From Desulfosporosinus sp. UBA4726 (lineage in GTDB: Bacteria > Bacillota > Desulfitobacteriia > Desulfitobacteriales > Desulfitobacteriaceae): 6,576 nt of DNA. Positions 5,952 to 6,576 of this stretch are shown piece by piece. Numbering within the stretch: the first letter of the stretch is position 1; each line of letters begins with the position of its first letter. Location of the stretch: the NCBI GenBank assembly GCA_002404215.1, contig DHJG01000114.1, positions 16,759-23,334 on the forward strand, in the 5' to 3' direction. The notes under the pieces were generated by a model. That model saw only the letters and a program-made list of their open reading frames with translations. It was not told the origin of the DNA and did no database searches. The position numbers and the translations under genes were made by a program.

Positions 5952-6036
5952 AAAATAAAAAATCCGCATGAACACATGATTTTGGTATCATAAGACGCTA
6001 ATCTAATCGACCAAAAAGGCGGTGTTGTCATGCGGA
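5952..6036 (-). terminator. Long interrupted stem-loop with T-tract after uspA
   Basis: On the minus strand an outer stem pairs 6022-6036 (TCCGCATGACAACAC) with 5963-5975 (GTGTTCATGCGGA), imperfect because of an extra G-C region base pairing mismatch at the centre of the arm. An inner 7-base stem pairs 6010-6016 with 5980-5986 (TTTTGGT/ACCAAAA). The outer stem is followed at once by TTTTTTATTTT (5952-5962), the form of an intrinsic terminator, and it begins about 30 bases after the uspA stop. The loop is unusually long for a terminator, so the structure may have another role. Confidence 0.55.
5987..6014 (-). promoter_or_regulatory. Possible korAB promoter inside the inverted repeat
   Basis: A -10 box TATGAT (5987-5992, five of six consensus bases) lies 16 bases after TTGGTC (6009-6014, three of six). 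Transcription would start near 5980, about 50 bases before korA and inside the left part of the inverted repeat. It is the best promoter candidate I see in the gap between uspA and korA, but the -35 is weak. Confidence 0.35.
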
Positions 6037-6068
6037 AACCTATCGTAGGAATCGAAAATGTTCATTTT

Positions 6069-6488
6069 TTACTTCACAATAAGAACAGAACATTTTGCCT
6101 TGTGAAGAACGCGTTGACTGACACTACCTAACAAGGACCCAGCAATCGCTCCGTAACCTTGACTACCCATGACGACCAAGTCGATGTTCTCATCTTCAAC
6201 TTCTTTTATGATAACGTTCGCAGGTTTTCCCTGAATCTTTTTCTGAGTCAACTTGACATCACTTAGATCCATTCCTCCAAGTGTAACTTTTAATGCACGA
6301 TCAGCTTCGTTTACAATTTCTTCCGGCGAAATTATATAACTATAAACGTTAGAGTCATACGCTAGAGGCATTTGCATAACGAATAGAAGCTCAACTTCCG
6401 CGTCAAATTTCCGCGCAAACTCCAATGCAGTTTTGAACGCACGTCGAGAATAATCCGAAGCATCTGTCGCCACCAATATTTTCTTCAT
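6069..6488 (-). CDS. Universal stress protein, UspA family, ATP-binding type
   Basis: This is a small cytoplasmic protein of the UspA family, which bind ATP and are made under starvation, oxidative or energy stress; the individual role is unknown. Its 139 residues form a single Usp domain. It opens with MKKILVATDASD, where D9 is the usual nucleotide-contacting aspartate, and near the end has the exact ATP motif G-x2-G-x9-G-S (G108, G111, G121, S122) in MGSQGYGAIAGSLLGSVS, followed by a typical C-terminal CSVLIVK strand. I chose ATG at 6486-6488 because AGGAGG (6496-6501) is 7 bases upstream; a TTG one codon earlier would have only 4. A possible terminator follows and it lies 138 bases before korA, so it is probably a separate transcript. 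Confidence 0.95.
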   Translation of the reverse strand: MKKILVATDASDYSRRAFKTALEFARKFDAEVELLFVMQMPLAYDSNVYSYIISPEEIVNEADRALKVTLGGMDLSDVKLTQKKIQGKPANVIIKEVEDENIDLVVMGSQGYGAIAGSLLGSVSQRVLHKAKCSVLIVK

Positions 6489-6495
6489 CAAAAAC

Positions 6496-6501
6496 CCTCC
6501 T
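6496..6501 (-). promoter_or_regulatory. Ribosome binding site of uspA
   Basis: AGGAGG lies 7 bases before the ATG at 6486-6488 and decides between it and the TTG at 6489-6491. In the 75 bases further upstream (6502-6576) I see AT-rich sequence but no promoter I would defend. Confidence 0.85.
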
Positions 6502-6576
6502 CATATATCAGTATTCTTATCTATTCCACTTATTATGTAAATATCCTTCATTTCAAAGTGATATTTGCAACAAAAA

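Overview
All recognisable genes in this window lie on the minus strand, so they read from right to left. The compact layout suggests a low-to-moderate GC Firmicute, probably an anaerobic Clostridia-type organism of the Desulfosporosinus/Desulfitobacterium kind. That placement is inferred from four things: strong AGGAGG ribosome sites with TTG and GTG starts, AT-rich intergenic DNA, a short-Q-loop cytochrome bd, and a ferredoxin-type 2-oxoacid oxidoreductase with a fused gamma-alpha subunit. No ribosomal RNA or other taxonomic marker is present to confirm it.

Layout in transcription order. A UspA-type universal stress protein (6069-6488) is followed by a long imperfect inverted repeat with a T-tract, which looks like a terminator. 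A candidate promoter for the next operon sits inside its loop. Then come the two subunits of a thiamine-diphosphate 2-oxoacid:acceptor oxidoreductase: fused gamma-alpha korA (4227-5930, TTG start) and beta korB (3380-4249, GTG start), overlapping by 23 bases. A single-cysteine peroxiredoxin (2829-3287) follows and is closed by a 21-bp perfect stem-loop terminator (2759-2809). A 307-base AT-rich intergenic region then carries a near-consensus sigma-A promoter and a leader of about 140 bases with two tiny overlapping reading frames. It drives cydA (1139-2521) and cydB (144-1148), which overlap by 10 bases. Leftmost is the first 27 codons of a further gene in the same direction, possibly cydD/cydC, cut by the window edge.

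How they fit together. The genes share an oxygen and redox theme. Cytochrome bd removes oxygen at the membrane using quinol. The peroxiredoxin removes peroxide. The 2-oxoacid:ferredoxin oxidoreductase is a member of an oxygen-sensitive iron-sulfur enzyme family supplying low-potential electrons. UspA is a general stress protein. This grouping is an inference from adjacency; apart from the two overlapping gene pairs, the sequence does not prove co-regulation.

I see no convincing wholly new system. The points most worth checking are the beta subunit whose expected third cluster cysteine is a glutamine, the tandem leader frames before cydA, the promoter nested in an inverted repeat before korA, the GRMPW variant of the CydA GRQPW motif, and a palindrome that covers the ribosome site of the gene after cydB.
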